A DNA stretch of 64,000 bases from Bradyrhizobium diazoefficiens (GTDB lineage Bacteria > Pseudomonadota > Alphaproteobacteria > Rhizobiales > Xanthobacteraceae): the NCBI RefSeq assembly GCF_016612535.1, contig NZ_JAENXS010000001.1:2009501-2073500 (forward strand), written 5' to 3'. A program made the translations under genes and the position numbers. The notes beneath the pieces were generated by a model. That model searched no databases. It was not told where the DNA came from and worked only from the letters and a program-made list of their open reading frames with translations. Positions 7,379-17,030 of the stretch are shown here, piece after piece (position 1 is the stretch's first letter; the number at the start of each line of letters is the position of its first letter).

Positions 7379-8959
7379 ATGCCGAATTCACAAGGCGCCG
7401 CCGGTATCGTGGGCCCGTTCGACGGGCTCGACGTGCCCTGGCTGCTCAGGATGCGCGCCGAGGTGCGCAGCTCGCATCCATTCCTGATTTGGGCACCATT
7501 CGACGCGCCGGCGCGGCGCTGGAGCTATGGCGAGTTTCACGAGCGGGTCGGCGCGCTCGCGGCAGGGCTCGCCGGTCGCGGCATCAAGCCGGGCGAGTAT
7601 GTGCTCATCCATCTGGACAATTGCATCGAGGCGCTGCTGGCCTGGTTTGCCTGTGTCGAGTTGGGCGCCATCGCCGTCACCACCAACACGCGCTCGGCGC
7701 CGGCGGAGATCGAATATTTCGCGGATCATTGCGGCGCCGTCGCCGCGATTACGCAACCGGCCTATGCGGAGATCATTGCGCAAAACTGCCGCAACATTCG
7801 CTGGATGGCAGTGACCTCGCACGATGCGGGGGCGGCGTCCGCGCAAGCGGTCTCGCGCGGCGACAGTTTTGAGGAGCTGTTCGCGGATAGTGCCGACCGT
7901 CCCCGGCGCGCGATCGATCCACTCGCGCCATGCAGCGTGCAGTACACGTCGGGCACGACGTCGCGCCCGAAAGCAGTCCTCTGGACCCATGCCAACGCGT
8001 TGTGGGGCGCCAAGATCAACGCCGCGCATGAGGATTTGCACGCCAGCGACGTGCATCAGACTTATCTGCCGCTGTTCCACACCAATGCGCTGGCCTACTC
8101 CATGCTGGCAACGCTGTGGGTCGGCGGATCTTGCGTGATCCAGCCGCGCTTCTCTGCGAGCCGGTTCTGGGGCGTCGCGCGGGAGCATGGTTCGACCTGG
8201 ACCTCGACCATTCCGTTCTGCATGAAGGCGCTGCTCGAGCAGGAGATCCCCCCGGATCACAAATTCCGCCTGTGGGGCACCGCGATCAACGAGCCGCCGG
8301 CCTTTGCCGCGTTCGGCATCAAGATGATCGGCTGGTGGGGCATGACCGAGACCATCACCCACGGCATCATCGGCGAGGTCGACCAGCCGAACATCCCGAT
8401 GTCGATCGGCCGCGCCGCGAGCGAATATCAGATCCGCATCGCCGACGATGACGGTCAGCCGACCGCGGTCGGCGACACCGGCAATCTCTCGATCAAGGGC
8501 ATCGTCGGCCTGTCGCTGTTCGCCGAATATCTGCACAACGATAAGGCCACGCGCGAGAGCTTCGACGAACACGGCTTCTTCCTCACCGGCGATCGGGTCA
8601 CGCGGCTGGAGAACGGCTTCATCAAGTTCGGCGACCGCGCCAAGGACATGCTGAAGGTCGGCGGCGAGAACGTCGCGGCCTCCGAGATCGAGCAGGTGAT
8701 CGCCATCGTCCCCGGCGTGCGCGAGGCCGCGGTGGTGGCGAAGAAGCATCCGATGCTGGACGAGGTGCCGGTGGTCTTCGTCATCCCGCACGGCGGCGTC
8801 GCGGGCGCCGCGCCAGACCTGCATGACCGCGTGATGGCGGCCTGCCGCAGGGGCCTCGCCGACTTCAAGGTGCCGCGCGAGATCAGGCTCGTCGACGACA
8901 TGCCGCGCTCGACGCTGGAGAAGGTGGCGAAGGCGGAGCTGCGGAAGTTGGTGGAGTGA
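7379..8959 (+). CDS. AMP-forming acyl-CoA synthetase / ligase
   Basis: A 526-aa ANL-superfamily ligase that activates a carboxylate as acyl-AMP and then forms the CoA thioester. The P-loop reads YTSGTTSRPKAVLWTH; the usual TTGxPKG is TTSRPKA here, a small departure. Further motifs are GWWGMTET, FLTGDR and the hinge FIKFGDRAKDMLKVGGENV, with the C-terminal catalytic Lys in STLEKVAKAELRK. It resembles crotonobetaine/carnitine-CoA ligase-like enzymes, but the substrate cannot be read from sequence. It ends 10 bases from the convergent HD-GYP gene. Confidence 0.85.
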   Translation: MPNSQGAAGIVGPFDGLDVPWLLRMRAEVRSSHPFLIWAPFDAPARRWSYGEFHERVGALAAGLAGRGIKPGEYVLIHLDNCIEALLAWFACVELGAIAVTTNTRSAPAEIEYFADHCGAVAAITQPAYAEIIAQNCRNIRWMAVTSHDAGAASAQAVSRGDSFEELFADSADRPRRAIDPLAPCSVQYTSGTTSRPKAVLWTHANALWGAKINAAHEDLHASDVHQTYLPLFHTNALAYSMLATLWVGGSCVIQPRFSASRFWGVAREHGSTWTSTIPFCMKALLEQEIPPDHKFRLWGTAINEPPAFAAFGIKMIGWWGMTETITHGIIGEVDQPNIPMSIGRAASEYQIRIADDDGQPTAVGDTGNLSIKGIVGLSLFAEYLHNDKATRESFDEHGFFLTGDRVTRLENGFIKFGDRAKDMLKVGGENVAASEIEQVIAIVPGVREAAVVAKKHPMLDEVPVVFVIPHGGVAGAAPDLHDRVMAACRRGLADFKVPREIRLVDDMPRSTLEKVAKAELRKLVE

Positions 8960-8969
8960 CGTCGCCGCG

Positions 8970-10064
8970 TCAGAACGACCCCAGCGCCACCGGGCGGAAC
9001 GCCTGCAACAGCTGCTGGTCGAGCTTGCCGCCCATGCCTTCCATCATCGTGAACGCACGGGAGTGGGTGAAGGGCATGCGGTAGGCACGCTTCTCCACCA
9101 GGGCCGCGTAGATGTCGACGATGGTCGTCAGCCGCACAATGTCGCTGATCTGGTTCGACGACAGCCCGTTCGGATAGCCGGAGCCATCGAGGAATTCATG
9201 GTGATGCAGTACGACGTCGAGCATCTCCGGCGGGAAGCCGCCTTTCGATGCGAGCGCGTCATAGCCGCGGCGCGGATGCTGGCGGACCTCGTCCATCTCC
9301 TCGTCGGTGAGCTTGCCGGGCTTGTCGAGCAGCACCGAGGGAACGAAGGCCTTGCCGACATCGTGCAGCAGCGCGGCGCGGGTCAGGCGGCGCTGGTCGT
9401 CCTCGCGCATGCCGAGATGCTGCGCGAAGGCGACGGCGAAGCCGGTAACGAACAGGCAGTGGCGATAGCTGCCGACATGGTGGCAGCCGACGGTGGTGAG
9501 CCATTCGCGCAGCGAGGAGTGCTTGATCGCCTTCAGGATCTTGGCCTCGGCGGCGATGATCTCATCGAAGGTCAGCGGCACGCCGAGCGGCAGCTTCTCG
9601 AACATCTTCTTCAGCACCGCATGCGCTGCCTCGACGCCGCGGTTGAGCGTCTTGCCGCGATCGGTCGCGTCGTACATCGCGGTGTCCGGAAACGCGGCGC
9701 GGATGCGCTGCAGGATCGCCTCGGGCTGCAGCGGCCGCGCGATGGTGTCGGTGGCCCCTAATGCCCAGGCCTGCATCGAGCCGTGGTGAAGCGAATCGGC
9801 CAGCACGAACAGCCGCGGCATCGAATGGTAGGCGGCGCCGCGCAGCTTGTTGCGCACCCGCTGCACACTCTCGGGCGAGCGCAGATTGATGTCGACCACG
9901 AGGCCGGAGAGCTCGCGCGACGGCTGCTCGGGAATCCCCTGCGTCGTCACCGTCGAGACGTCGCCGACCGCCTTCAGGATACTGGCGAGCTCGGTGCTCG
10001 CATCGCTCCGGTCGGAGGCGAGCAGAAGCCGGCGTTTGGCGGCGGATTTGGCTGGCGCGTTCAT
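8970..10064 (-). CDS. HD-GYP phosphodiesterase with degenerate N-terminal receiver domain
   Basis: A 364-aa protein. Residues 10-130 look like a response-regulator receiver (LLLASDRSDA, GLVVDINL with an Asp), but the usual C-terminal Lys-Pro is IARPLQP, so the switch Lys is Arg. Residues 180-340 are an HD-GYP domain with HDVGK and HHHEFLDGSGYPNGL intact, predicting hydrolysis of cyclic di-GMP. No histidine kinase is adjacent. It lies alone between convergent and divergent neighbours, so partners are unknown. The phospho-dependent control typical of RpfG-like proteins is probably weakened (inference). Confidence 0.88.
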   Translation of the reverse strand: MNAPAKSAAKRRLLLASDRSDASTELASILKAVGDVSTVTTQGIPEQPSRELSGLVVDINLRSPESVQRVRNKLRGAAYHSMPRLFVLADSLHHGSMQAWALGATDTIARPLQPEAILQRIRAAFPDTAMYDATDRGKTLNRGVEAAHAVLKKMFEKLPLGVPLTFDEIIAAEAKILKAIKHSSLREWLTTVGCHHVGSYRHCLFVTGFAVAFAQHLGMREDDQRRLTRAALLHDVGKAFVPSVLLDKPGKLTDEEMDEVRQHPRRGYDALASKGGFPPEMLDVVLHHHEFLDGSGYPNGLSSNQISDIVRLTTIVDIYAALVEKRAYRMPFTHSRAFTMMEGMGGKLDQQLLQAFRPVALGSF

Positions 10065-10256
10065 GGCTTCCCCAAGAGCACGGGACTGGATTTGGCGTCA
10101 GCCTAAGCCGGATCAGGTTCTCCGGGCCTTAAGAGGCATGCTCAATGGAACCTGCCGGAATTGCGCGCAATTTTACGGATACGGTTCCCGTCAAAGCGGG
10201 AAAAACAACCCCATGCACAGTAGGATGGCCATTGAAAATGCTGGACTTTTTGCAAT

Positions 10257-10289
10257 AAAAAAATCCGCCGGAGATTGCCCTCCGGCGGA
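10257..10289 (-). terminator. Rho-independent terminator of the molybdoenzyme operon
   Basis: Minus-strand TCCGCCGGAG-GGCAAT-CTCCGGCGGA followed by seven T residues (plus-strand A run 10257-10263). It is 27 bases beyond the iorB-like stop codon. Confidence 0.9.
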
Positions 10290-10315
10290 TCGTTTTGCTC
10301 GCAATGATGCCGGCC

Positions 10316-12610
10316 TTACGCCTTCATCGCGCTCTTCACGGCTTCGGCCGTGATCGGCAGCGCCCGGATGCGGGCGCCGGAGGCGTTGAAGATGGCGTTG
10401 CCGATGGCGGGCGCGACCACTGTCACCGCCGGCTCGCCGACGCCGGTGGCCTTTTCGCCATTGGCGATCACGGCGACCGCGACCTCCGGCACCTGGCTCA
10501 TGCGCAAGGGCGTATAGCTGTCGAAGTTGGTCTGTTCGATGCCACCGTCCTTGAGTGTTGCCTTCTCGTACAGCGCCAGCGACAGGCCCCACAACGCCGC
10601 ACCTTCGACCTGGGCGCGGATGTTGTCGGGATGCACCTGCGTGCCGACGTCGGTTGCGACCGTGAGCTTCTTCACGGTCACCTCGCCCGACGGTGCTACG
10701 GCGACATGCGCGACGCAAGCGGTCCAGCTTGCCGTCGCACGCTCCTGCGACGACACGCAGGCCACGCCCATGCCTTCACCTTTCGGCAGTTTCTTGGTGC
10801 CGTAACCGGCAAGGCCCATCGCGGCGAGCAGGGTGTTGCGCAGCCGCTGCGCGCCGCCGTCGTTCTTGCCGGAGCCGTCGAGCAGCGAGATGCGGAATTG
10901 CGCCGGATCCTTGCCGGTCGCGACCGCAATCTCGTCGATCATGCTCTCGACCGCCCAGAAGGTCCAACCCGGCGCCACCGAACGGAGCTGACCCGACGGG
11001 GTGGCGTTGTGCGCCATCTCGTTCTTGATCGCCCGCACATGATGGTTGGGCACGGTGTAGAAGAAGTCCGACCCGTTCACCGTGAAGGCATCGAGCGGTC
11101 CCTTCTTGTCGACCGAGGGCGACAGGAAGTCCGGAATACCCCAGCGCTGGGTCGGCCAGGCCGAGACTACGTCGTGGCTGAGCGCTATGAGCTTGGCGTC
11201 GCCGTCCACGCCGGCTTTCACTTTCTGGTAGGTGAGCGGACGCGAGAAATCCATCGTCATGTCGTTTTCGCGCGTGTAGATTACCTTCACCGGCTTGCCC
11301 ACGGCCTTCGCCGCCTGCACCGCCGGCACCATCATGTCGGCGTCTAACCTGCGGCCGAAGCCGCCACCGAGCCACATCTGGTGCATCACCACGAATTTTG
11401 GATCGATTCCGGCGGCACCGGCTGCGATGGCGCCGGAGCGCGTCGCGAACTGGTTACCGGAATAGATGTGCAGGATGTCGCCCTTGAACTCCGCGGTGGC
11501 GTTCATCGGCTCCATCGGCGCATGGATGTTGATGCTGGTGGTGTATTCCGCCTCCAGCACCTTGGCCGCCGTGCCAAGGGCCGCCGCGGGATCGCCGTCC
11601 TTGACGAAGAACTGGCCGGAATCGTCGAGGCCCTGAAGCCGCTTGGCTTCCGCGTACAGCGATTCGCTCGACACCTTCGCGTTCGGGCCGCCGTCATAGC
11701 TGACCTTCAGCGCTGCTGCCGCCTTCTTGGCATTGGCATAGGTGTTGGCAACCGCAACCACCCAGCCCGTCGTGGTCTGGGTCTTGTCGTCGAGGATGAC
11801 GGCCTTGATGAAGCCGGGCACGGACTTCGCAGCCGAATCGTCGACCGATTTTACCGTGGCGCCATAGCGCACCGGAGGCGTCACCACTGCGCCATAGGCC
11901 ATGCCCGGAATCATCACGTCGATGCCGTATTTGGCCGTGCCGTTGGTCTTGGAGGGGATGTCGATCTGCGGCACCGATACACCGATCATGGTGTATTGAT
12001 CCGGCGTCTTCAGCTTGATCGCCTTCAGCTCGTCCGGCGTGAAGGTCTTGGTCGCCTTGCCGCTCTTGACGATGTCGGCAAAGCTCATCTGCTTCTTCGA
12101 TTTCGGATGCGAGATCATGGAGTCGCGAACGACGAGCTGGTCCTTGAAGTAGGGCGGCAAGCCCATGGCGGCGGCCGCCGCTTCCGTCAACGCCATCCGT
12201 CCGGCGGCACCAGCCCGGCTCATCGCGTCGAAGTTCATCATGGTCGACCAGCTTCCGCCGGTGATCTGCGCACCCAGCACGGGGTCGTTGAACTTCGGAT
12301 CGTTGGACGCGAGATTGACCCGCATGTCGCTCCACTTCGCGCCCAGCTCCTCGCAGACGATCTGCGCCATGGTGGAGGCGATGTGCTGGCCCATGTCGGC
12401 CTTGCCACAGGTCACGGTGACCAGACCATCGGGCGAGATCGCGTACCAGACGCTCGGCTCGAAATTGGCGGGAGCCGCAGCGAGCGCTTCACCGATGCCG
12501 GGCACGCCGGCATAGCCGAGCACGAGGCCGGTTGCAGCGGTGCCGACCAGGAAGGAACGGCGGCTGAGATCCGATGTCTCGGGAGTTACGTTTTTGACGT
12601 GCTTGTTCAT
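10316..12610 (-). CDS. Xanthine dehydrogenase-family molybdopterin-binding subunit (IorB-like)
   Basis: A 764-aa large subunit of a molybdenum hydroxylase, resembling the beta subunit of isoquinoline 1-oxidoreductase and aldehyde oxidoreductases. ATG 12610 starts a twin-arginine signal ([21 protein letters not shown]), so the enzyme is probably exported to the periplasm folded with its cofactor. Motifs are [34 protein letters not shown] and [17 protein letters not shown] near the C-terminus. The start overlaps the stop of the 2Fe-2S subunit gene (ATGA), indicating translational coupling. No cytochrome c subunit gene follows. Confidence 0.9.
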   Translation of the reverse strand: MNKHVKNVTPETSDLSRRSFLVGTAATGLVLGYAGVPGIGEALAAAPANFEPSVWYAISPDGLVTVTCGKADMGQHIASTMAQIVCEELGAKWSDMRVNLASNDPKFNDPVLGAQITGGSWSTMMNFDAMSRAGAAGRMALTEAAAAAMGLPPYFKDQLVVRDSMISHPKSKKQMSFADIVKSGKATKTFTPDELKAIKLKTPDQYTMIGVSVPQIDIPSKTNGTAKYGIDVMIPGMAYGAVVTPPVRYGATVKSVDDSAAKSVPGFIKAVILDDKTQTTTGWVVAVANTYANAKKAAAALKVSYDGGPNAKVSSESLYAEAKRLQGLDDSGQFFVKDGDPAAALGTAAKVLEAEYTTSINIHAPMEPMNATAEFKGDILHIYSGNQFATRSGAIAAGAAGIDPKFVVMHQMWLGGGFGRRLDADMMVPAVQAAKAVGKPVKVIYTRENDMTMDFSRPLTYQKVKAGVDGDAKLIALSHDVVSAWPTQRWGIPDFLSPSVDKKGPLDAFTVNGSDFFYTVPNHHVRAIKNEMAHNATPSGQLRSVAPGWTFWAVESMIDEIAVATGKDPAQFRISLLDGSGKNDGGAQRLRNTLLAAMGLAGYGTKKLPKGEGMGVACVSSQERATASWTACVAHVAVAPSGEVTVKKLTVATDVGTQVHPDNIRAQVEGAALWGLSLALYEKATLKDGGIEQTNFDSYTPLRMSQVPEVAVAVIANGEKATGVGEPAVTVVAPAIGNAIFNASGARIRALPITAEAVKSAMKA

Positions 12611-13098
12611 GTGGGCCTCCGCTCGTTGCCGGCGGCGGATGCGGTACGCATCTCGGTGGCGGCGCGCATGATTGCCTTCTGGATCCGCGAATAGGTCATG
12701 CAACGGCAGAGATTGCCGTCCATATGGGCCACGACCTCTTCCTTGGTCGGATTGGAATTCTTCGCCAGCAGCGAGGCCGCCTGCATGATCTGCCCGGACT
12801 GGCAGTAGCCGCATTGCGGCACCTGCTCGGCGATCCATGCCTTCTGCAAGGGATGATCGCCCTTGGCCGAGAGGCCTTCGATGGTAGTGATCTTCTTGCC
12901 GGCAACGTCGCCGACCATGGTCTGGCACGAGCGTACGGCTTCGCCGTTGACATGCACGGTGCAGGCACCGCACAGGCCGGCACCGCAGCCGAATTTCGTG
13001 CCGGTCATCTGCAATTGTTCGCGGATGGCCCAAAGGAGCGGCGTGTCGTTTGCCGCATCCACGGCCAGACTCCGCCCGTTGATCGTGAGCGTTGGCAT
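12607..13098 (-). CDS. 2Fe-2S subunit of molybdenum hydroxylase (IorA-like)
   Basis: A 163-aa small subunit with a plant-type ferredoxin domain (cysteines in [24 protein letters not shown]) and a helical [2Fe-2S] domain ([11 protein letters not shown] and [11 protein letters not shown]). It passes electrons from the molybdopterin subunit encoded next. The start ATG 13098 matches the family start [14 protein letters not shown] and has CAGGGGAAG upstream; upstream in-frame extension to 13245 is judged non-coding. Confidence 0.92.
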   Translation of the reverse strand: MPTLTINGRSLAVDAANDTPLLWAIREQLQMTGTKFGCGAGLCGACTVHVNGEAVRSCQTMVGDVAGKKITTIEGLSAKGDHPLQKAWIAEQVPQCGYCQSGQIMQAASLLAKNSNPTKEEVVAHMDGNLCRCMTYSRIQKAIMRAATEMRTASAAGNERRPT

Positions 13099-13318
13099 AG
13101 GCGTCTTCCCCTGCCGGTGCATGAAGCCGCTTACGGCGGCAACACTGATGCGGCGGACGCCCACCGGGCCGGCGGCCGCCTTGCCCGCAAGAATGATCGC
13201 GTTCGCGCGCGGAGGCAAATGCAATTTGGAATCGATCGAAACCATCTCGGCAGCGGCTTGTTGTGCGTTGCGACAACAGCGCTGACGTTAGCGACTGAAC
13301 GCAACAAGCAACACGTTC

Positions 13319-13350
13319 GGCATGCATGCATGCCATCGCGATCGCGATGG
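13319..13350. repeat. Two adjoining perfect palindromes in a divergent intergenic region
   Basis: GGCATGCATGCATGCC (13319-13334) is a perfect 16-base palindrome. It runs directly into CCATCGCGATCGCGATGG (13333-13350), a perfect 18-base palindrome sharing two bases. Both lie in the 390-base gap between the ior-like operon and the alpha/beta hydrolase, where I see no gene. They may be protein-binding sites. Confidence 0.7.
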
Positions 13351-13414
13351 TTTCCTCCGAGTAACCCGGCGGCTAAAGTGTCTGATGAGATGAGTAGCGG
13401 ATGTCGCCGGATCC

Positions 13415-13439
13415 TCACCTCTCCCTTCGGGAGAGGTGA
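13415..13439. repeat. Perfect 11-bp hairpin (TCACCTCTCCC type)
   Basis: Eleven-base arms starting TCACCTCTCCC pair perfectly around TTC. It belongs to the CTCTCCC/GGGAGAG intergenic repeats also seen at 22966, 23435, 29907 and 31350. It sits 50 bases before the alpha/beta hydrolase. Confidence 0.7.
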
Positions 13440-13488
13440 ACCGCGCTCGCTGGCCGACCATGACAAAACAAAATGAAGGGCGGAAACA

Positions 13489-14253
13489 ATGCCGAGGATC
13501 GATCGGGACGGCGTCGGGATCTATTACGAGGTTCATGGCGATGGACCGCCGCTGCTGCTCACCCATGGCTATGCCTCGACCTCGGCGATGTGGCACGGCC
13601 AGGTCGACGCGCTCGCACGTGACCACAAGCTCGTGCTGTGGGACATGCGCGGCCACGGGCAATCCGATTATCCCGACGATGCCAAAGCCTATAGCGAGGC
13701 GCTCACCGTCGGCGACATGGCGGCGATCCTCGATGCGGTCGGCGCCAAGCGTGCCATCGTCGGCGGGCTGTCGCTCGGCGGCTACATGTTGCTCGCGTTC
13801 TATCGCGCTCATCCAGAGCGCACGCGCGCGCTGCTGATCATCGACACCGGCCCCGGCTTCAAGAAAGATGACGCGCGCGAGGCCTGGAATGCGCGTGCGC
13901 TTGCCACCGCCGACAGGCTCGATTGCGAAGGTCTCGACGTACTGAACGCGGCAACGCGCGAGCGCGCCACCGCCAGCCATCGCAACGCCAAGGGACTGGC
14001 GCTCGCCGCGCGGGGCATGCTGACCCAGCGCGATGCCAAAGTGATGGAGCTGCTGCCCGAGATCAAAGTGCCGTCGCTGATCGTGGTCGGCGCCGACGAC
14101 ACCCCGTTCCTGGCAGCGTCCGACTACATGGCGGCAAAAATCCCCGGCGCACAAAAACGCGTGATCCCTGCGGCCGGACACGCCGTCAACATCGATCAGC
14201 CGCAGGCTTTTGTTGACGCCGTGCTGCCTTTCCTGAAGAACTTGCCGGGATAG
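13489..14253 (+). CDS. Alpha/beta hydrolase
   Basis: A 254-aa single-domain alpha/beta hydrolase. The oxyanion-loop strand is LLLTHGYASTSAMW, the nucleophile elbow is GGLSLGGYM (Ser), the acid is probably Asp in VVGADDTPF, and the His is in PAAGHAVNIDQP. This is the 3-oxoadipate enol-lactonase/esterase-like group; the substrate cannot be assigned. It is followed 23 bases later by a small secreted protein and then a dienelactone hydrolase, in one orientation. Confidence 0.85.
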   Translation: MPRIDRDGVGIYYEVHGDGPPLLLTHGYASTSAMWHGQVDALARDHKLVLWDMRGHGQSDYPDDAKAYSEALTVGDMAAILDAVGAKRAIVGGLSLGGYMLLAFYRAHPERTRALLIIDTGPGFKKDDAREAWNARALATADRLDCEGLDVLNAATRERATASHRNAKGLALAARGMLTQRDAKVMELLPEIKVPSLIVVGADDTPFLAASDYMAAKIPGAQKRVIPAAGHAVNIDQPQAFVDAVLPFLKNLPG

Positions 14254-14276
14254 ACGGCGAGACGAGGATCACGACG

Positions 14277-14618
14277 ATGAGGCGGGCAATCTTGGCTGCG
14301 GGCGTAGCGCTTCTCTCAATGGCAGCGTCGGTGCAGGCCGAGCCATTCGGCACCGTGCCGCTGCGCCGCCCCTTCGTCGAGACCTTGTCGAACAATGCGC
14401 CTTTGGCGTTCGGGATGGACGCAGAGCAGACCGCGCACGCCCTCGGACAGCCCCTGCAATACGTCAAAGGGCGCCCCGGCAGCGAGATCTATCTTGCGCT
14501 CCGCGACATCGGCGGCAGTGGATTGGTGCCGTACCGCCACCGCCTGTTCCTGCAATTCCGTCATGGACGGCTGGCGGGATGGAAAGAGGATTACGGCGAG
14601 AACTGGATGTGGGAGTGA
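14277..14618 (+). CDS. Small secreted protein of unknown function
   Basis: A 113-aa protein with a clear signal peptide (residues 1-21, ending SVQA). The mature part has PLRRPFVETLSNNAPLAFGMDAEQTAHALGQPLQYVKGRPGSEIYLAL and an aromatic C-terminus GWKEDYGENWMWE. The middle helix ('AEQTAHALGQP') recalls SmpA/BamE-like beta-lactamase-inhibitor folds, but I do not assign a family. It sits between two hydrolase genes. Confidence 0.65.
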   Translation: MRRAILAAGVALLSMAASVQAEPFGTVPLRRPFVETLSNNAPLAFGMDAEQTAHALGQPLQYVKGRPGSEIYLALRDIGGSGLVPYRHRLFLQFRHGRLAGWKEDYGENWMWE

Positions 14619-14667
14619 GGCGAGAGCGAACTCCCAGATCGACAATCAAGCAAGAAGGACAACCCGC

Positions 14668-15342
14668 GTGGGACAAGACATCAAACTGACGGCGTCGGAC
14701 AATTTCCAGCTCGGCGCCTATCGCGCCGATCCGTCAGACGCGCCGAAGGGCGCAGTGGTGGTGATCCAGGAGATTTTTGGCGTCAATCACCACATCCGTT
14801 CGGTCTGCGACCGCCTCGCCGGCGAAGGCTATGTCGCGATCGCGCCGTCGATTTTCGATCGCACCTCGCCGGGCTTCCAGTCAGGCTATACGCCCGATGA
14901 GATCGCGGAAGCCCGCAAATTCGTCGCCAATCCCGACTGGGACGCGATGCTGCGCGACACCCAGGCCGCGATCGATGCGGTGAAGAGCGTTGGCCCCGTC
15001 GGCATCATCGGCTTCTGCCTTGGCGGCAGCGTCGCCTTTGTCGCGGCCACGCGGCGGACCGGCCTGAAGGCCGCGATCGGCTATTATGGCGGCGCCCTCG
15101 TGCGTTACGCCGACGAGAAACCGAAGGTGCCGACGCAACTGCATTTCGGCGAAAAGGACGCAGGCATTCCCCTGGCCGACGTCGAGACCGTCAAGGCGAA
15201 GCGGCCGGACGTGGAGGTCTTCATCTATCCCGGCGCCCAGCACGGCTTCCATTGCGACGAGCGGCCGAGCTACGACAAGACCAGCTCCGAGATCGCCTGG
15301 CGTCGCAGCCTGGCGTTTTTCGCGAAGCATTTGGCGAAGTAG
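14668..15342 (+). CDS. Dienelactone hydrolase family protein
   Basis: A 224-aa alpha/beta hydrolase. The nucleophile is Cys in GIIGFCLGGSVAF, as in dienelactone hydrolase, with Asp in HFGEKDAGIP and His in GAQHGFHCDERPSYD. GTG 14668 is the start: AAGGA is 8 bases upstream and the reading frame before it runs through the preceding gene out of frame. Such enzymes open dienelactones in chlorocatechol pathways, but no other pathway gene is near. Confidence 0.88.
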   Translation: MGQDIKLTASDNFQLGAYRADPSDAPKGAVVVIQEIFGVNHHIRSVCDRLAGEGYVAIAPSIFDRTSPGFQSGYTPDEIAEARKFVANPDWDAMLRDTQAAIDAVKSVGPVGIIGFCLGGSVAFVAATRRTGLKAAIGYYGGALVRYADEKPKVPTQLHFGEKDAGIPLADVETVKAKRPDVEVFIYPGAQHGFHCDERPSYDKTSSEIAWRRSLAFFAKHLAK

Positions 15343-15358
15343 CGCGCAACTCTCCCTC

Positions 15359-15402
15359 CGTCATTCCGGGATGCGCCGACAGGCGCAGGCCCGGAATGAT
15401 GG
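15359..15402. repeat. Intergenic hairpin, family CGTCATTCCGGG
   Basis: Outer arms CGTCATTCCGGG and CCGGAATGATGG pair around an inner GCGCC/GGCGC hairpin. It lies just past the dienelactone hydrolase stop. Confidence 0.65.
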
Positions 15403-15489
15403 GGAGAGGTTGACAGAAATCGGGTGGGCGCGGCGTGGCGCGCGGCGATAGAGCTGGCTGATCATGCCAGTTCACGCCGGGAGAGCATC

Positions 15490-15972
15490 ATGCAGCAGGC
15501 CAATACGAACATCGTCATCCGCAATCCGTTCGGCACCATGGACGTGCCGGAGCCTGATGATTCCGAGGTGATGGATTACGCCGCGAGTGCCAGGCTCGCC
15601 GGCGATGCCGCCGACGCAAACGCGGCGCACTGGGCAACCATTCTCGCATCATCCGATCCGCTCGAGGGTATCTGGGCGAGCCGCTGGAACGGCGGCGCCG
15701 ATCCGACCATTGCCGGCGACACGCCGGACAAATGGAAGCAGGGCCGCGCGGAGGTCCGTATCGTGGGTGAGCGGATTTATCTGCGGTTCGATTGGGACGA
15801 CGGCCGCCGGCATGGCCTGATCGACGCCGCGCGCGAGGGCACGGATCGCCTCGTCGGCAAGTACATCAACCTGACCAACCCTGTGATCACGCGGCCATGG
15901 ATCGGCGTTGTGATCGACGCCGCAAGGATCGACGGCTGCTTTCCGAACGGGCGGCTCGATTTTCGGAGATGA
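15490..15972 (+). CDS. Conserved hypothetical protein
   Basis: A 160-aa soluble protein starting at ATG 15490, with GGGAGAG upstream. The sequence has a disordered acidic start (TMDVPEPDDSEVMDYAASARLAGDAADAN) and a beta-rich part with EGIWASRWNGGAD, RAEVRIVGERIYLRFDWDDGRRHGLIDAAREG and WIGVVIDAARIDG. I do not recognise a family or a catalytic motif. It stands alone between two CGTCATTCCGGG-type hairpin repeats. Confidence 0.65.
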   Translation: MQQANTNIVIRNPFGTMDVPEPDDSEVMDYAASARLAGDAADANAAHWATILASSDPLEGIWASRWNGGADPTIAGDTPDKWKQGRAEVRIVGERIYLRFDWDDGRRHGLIDAAREGTDRLVGKYINLTNPVITRPWIGVVIDAARIDGCFPNGRLDFRR

Positions 15973-15980
15973 CTCTCCGC

Positions 15981-16106
15981 TGTCATTCCGGGACGCGACG
16001 AAGTCGCGGGCCCGGAATCCATTTAGCAGCAGAGATTGAAGCGCAATGGATTCTCTGGTGCGCAATTGCGCACCATGGCTCGCGCTGCGCGCGCCCCGGA
16101 ATGACG
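15981..16106. repeat. Composite intergenic inverted repeat, family TGTCATTCCGGG
   Basis: The outer arms TGTCATTCCGGG and CCCCGGAATGACG enclose further nested inverted segments, including GGTGCGCAATTGCGCACC. The family also occurs at 15359. Confidence 0.7.
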
Positions 16107-16129
16107 AGGGGGAGAGACTTGGGCTGAAA

Positions 16130-16891
16130 CTAGAACCAGCGCTCGCCGACGAACACGGTGTCGCCGGGGCTGACGGGCGTGCCGAGCGGCACGACCGCGC
16201 GCATGGCGCCACCGCCTTCGGTATGCGTGACGGTCACAACGTCGCGCTTGGCGCGCGGCGAGAAGCCGCCGGCGATCGCAACCGCGCTCTCGACCGTCAT
16301 GTTCGGCACGTAAGGATATTGGCCGGGCGCGGCGACTTCGCCGAGAATGAAGAACGGGCGATAGGATTCGATCTCCACCGCCACCGACGGCTCGCGGATA
16401 TAGCCGTTGCGCAGGCGCGCGGCGATTTCGCCCGCTAATCCCGCGGGGGTGCGGCCACGCGCCGGCACCGCACCGATCAGCGGCATGGTGATGGAGCCGC
16501 CGGCATCGATGGCGTAGCTGTTGGTGAGGCCTTCCTGGCCGTAGACCACGACGCGCAGCTTGTCGCCGGCGTCGAGGTGATAGGAGGCGTCGTAGCGCGC
16601 GGGTGCTGCCACCATCGGCGCGGCATAGGCGACCGGCACGGGTGCGGGGCCCGAGGCAAAGGAATTGGTGAGCGCATCAATGGCGCCGCCGCCGTTGTTG
16701 GCAACGATGACCGGAGGCGGAGCGCTATAGGGCTGGCCATAGGCCATGGTGTCGAGATCAGGACGGGGCTGCATGTAGGCGACGGGACCGGCAGTCTGCA
16801 TGCAGCCGCCCAGGGTCAGCGCGGCGGACGCTGCCAAGGACGCTGCCAAGATCGACCATCGAAACGCGCGCGCAACCGGCACCGGAGCCAT
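16130..16891 (-). CDS. Polysaccharide biosynthesis/export lipoprotein (Wza/ExoF-like)
   Basis: A 253-aa protein with a lipoprotein signal (LTLGGC, lipobox Cys around residue 27), a Pro/Ala-rich linker and a Poly_export domain (about 115-190: [57 protein letters not shown]) followed by a SLBB-like stretch ([30 protein letters not shown]). It would form part of an outer-membrane channel for capsule or exopolysaccharide. No glycosyltransferase or Wzc gene is adjacent. ATG 16891 follows GAGGG; an upstream in-frame start at 16978 is less likely. Confidence 0.88.
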   Translation of the reverse strand: MAPVPVARAFRWSILAASLAASAALTLGGCMQTAGPVAYMQPRPDLDTMAYGQPYSAPPPVIVANNGGGAIDALTNSFASGPAPVPVAYAAPMVAAPARYDASYHLDAGDKLRVVVYGQEGLTNSYAIDAGGSITMPLIGAVPARGRTPAGLAGEIAARLRNGYIREPSVAVEIESYRPFFILGEVAAPGQYPYVPNMTVESAVAIAGGFSPRAKRDVVTVTHTEGGGAMRAVVPLGTPVSPGDTVFVGERWF

Positions 16892-16982
16892 CCCTCGGAA
16901 CGAGACAGCTCCAGTGATGCACCGGTTATGGTTAATAAAGGGTTGAGAGGCGTCTTGGCGCGACAATGCGGACCGCACACTC

Positions 16983-17013
16983 CGTCATGCCCGGGCTTGT
17001 CCCGGGCATGACG
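16983..17013. repeat. Perfect hairpin, family CGTCATGCCCGGG
   Basis: Arms starting CGTCATGCCCGGG pair perfectly around a 5-base loop. It lies between the msrA stop and the export lipoprotein start. The same unit starts the composite repeats at 44398 and 54464. Confidence 0.75.
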
Positions 17014-17030
17014 AGGGGTTGTGGCTGGCC

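Noticed and set aside
10316..13336. A single 1006-codon open frame on the minus strand.
   Set aside because: Only the part from 12610 matches the molybdopterin subunit; the rest overlaps the 2Fe-2S subunit gene in another frame and has low-complexity Arg/Gly content.
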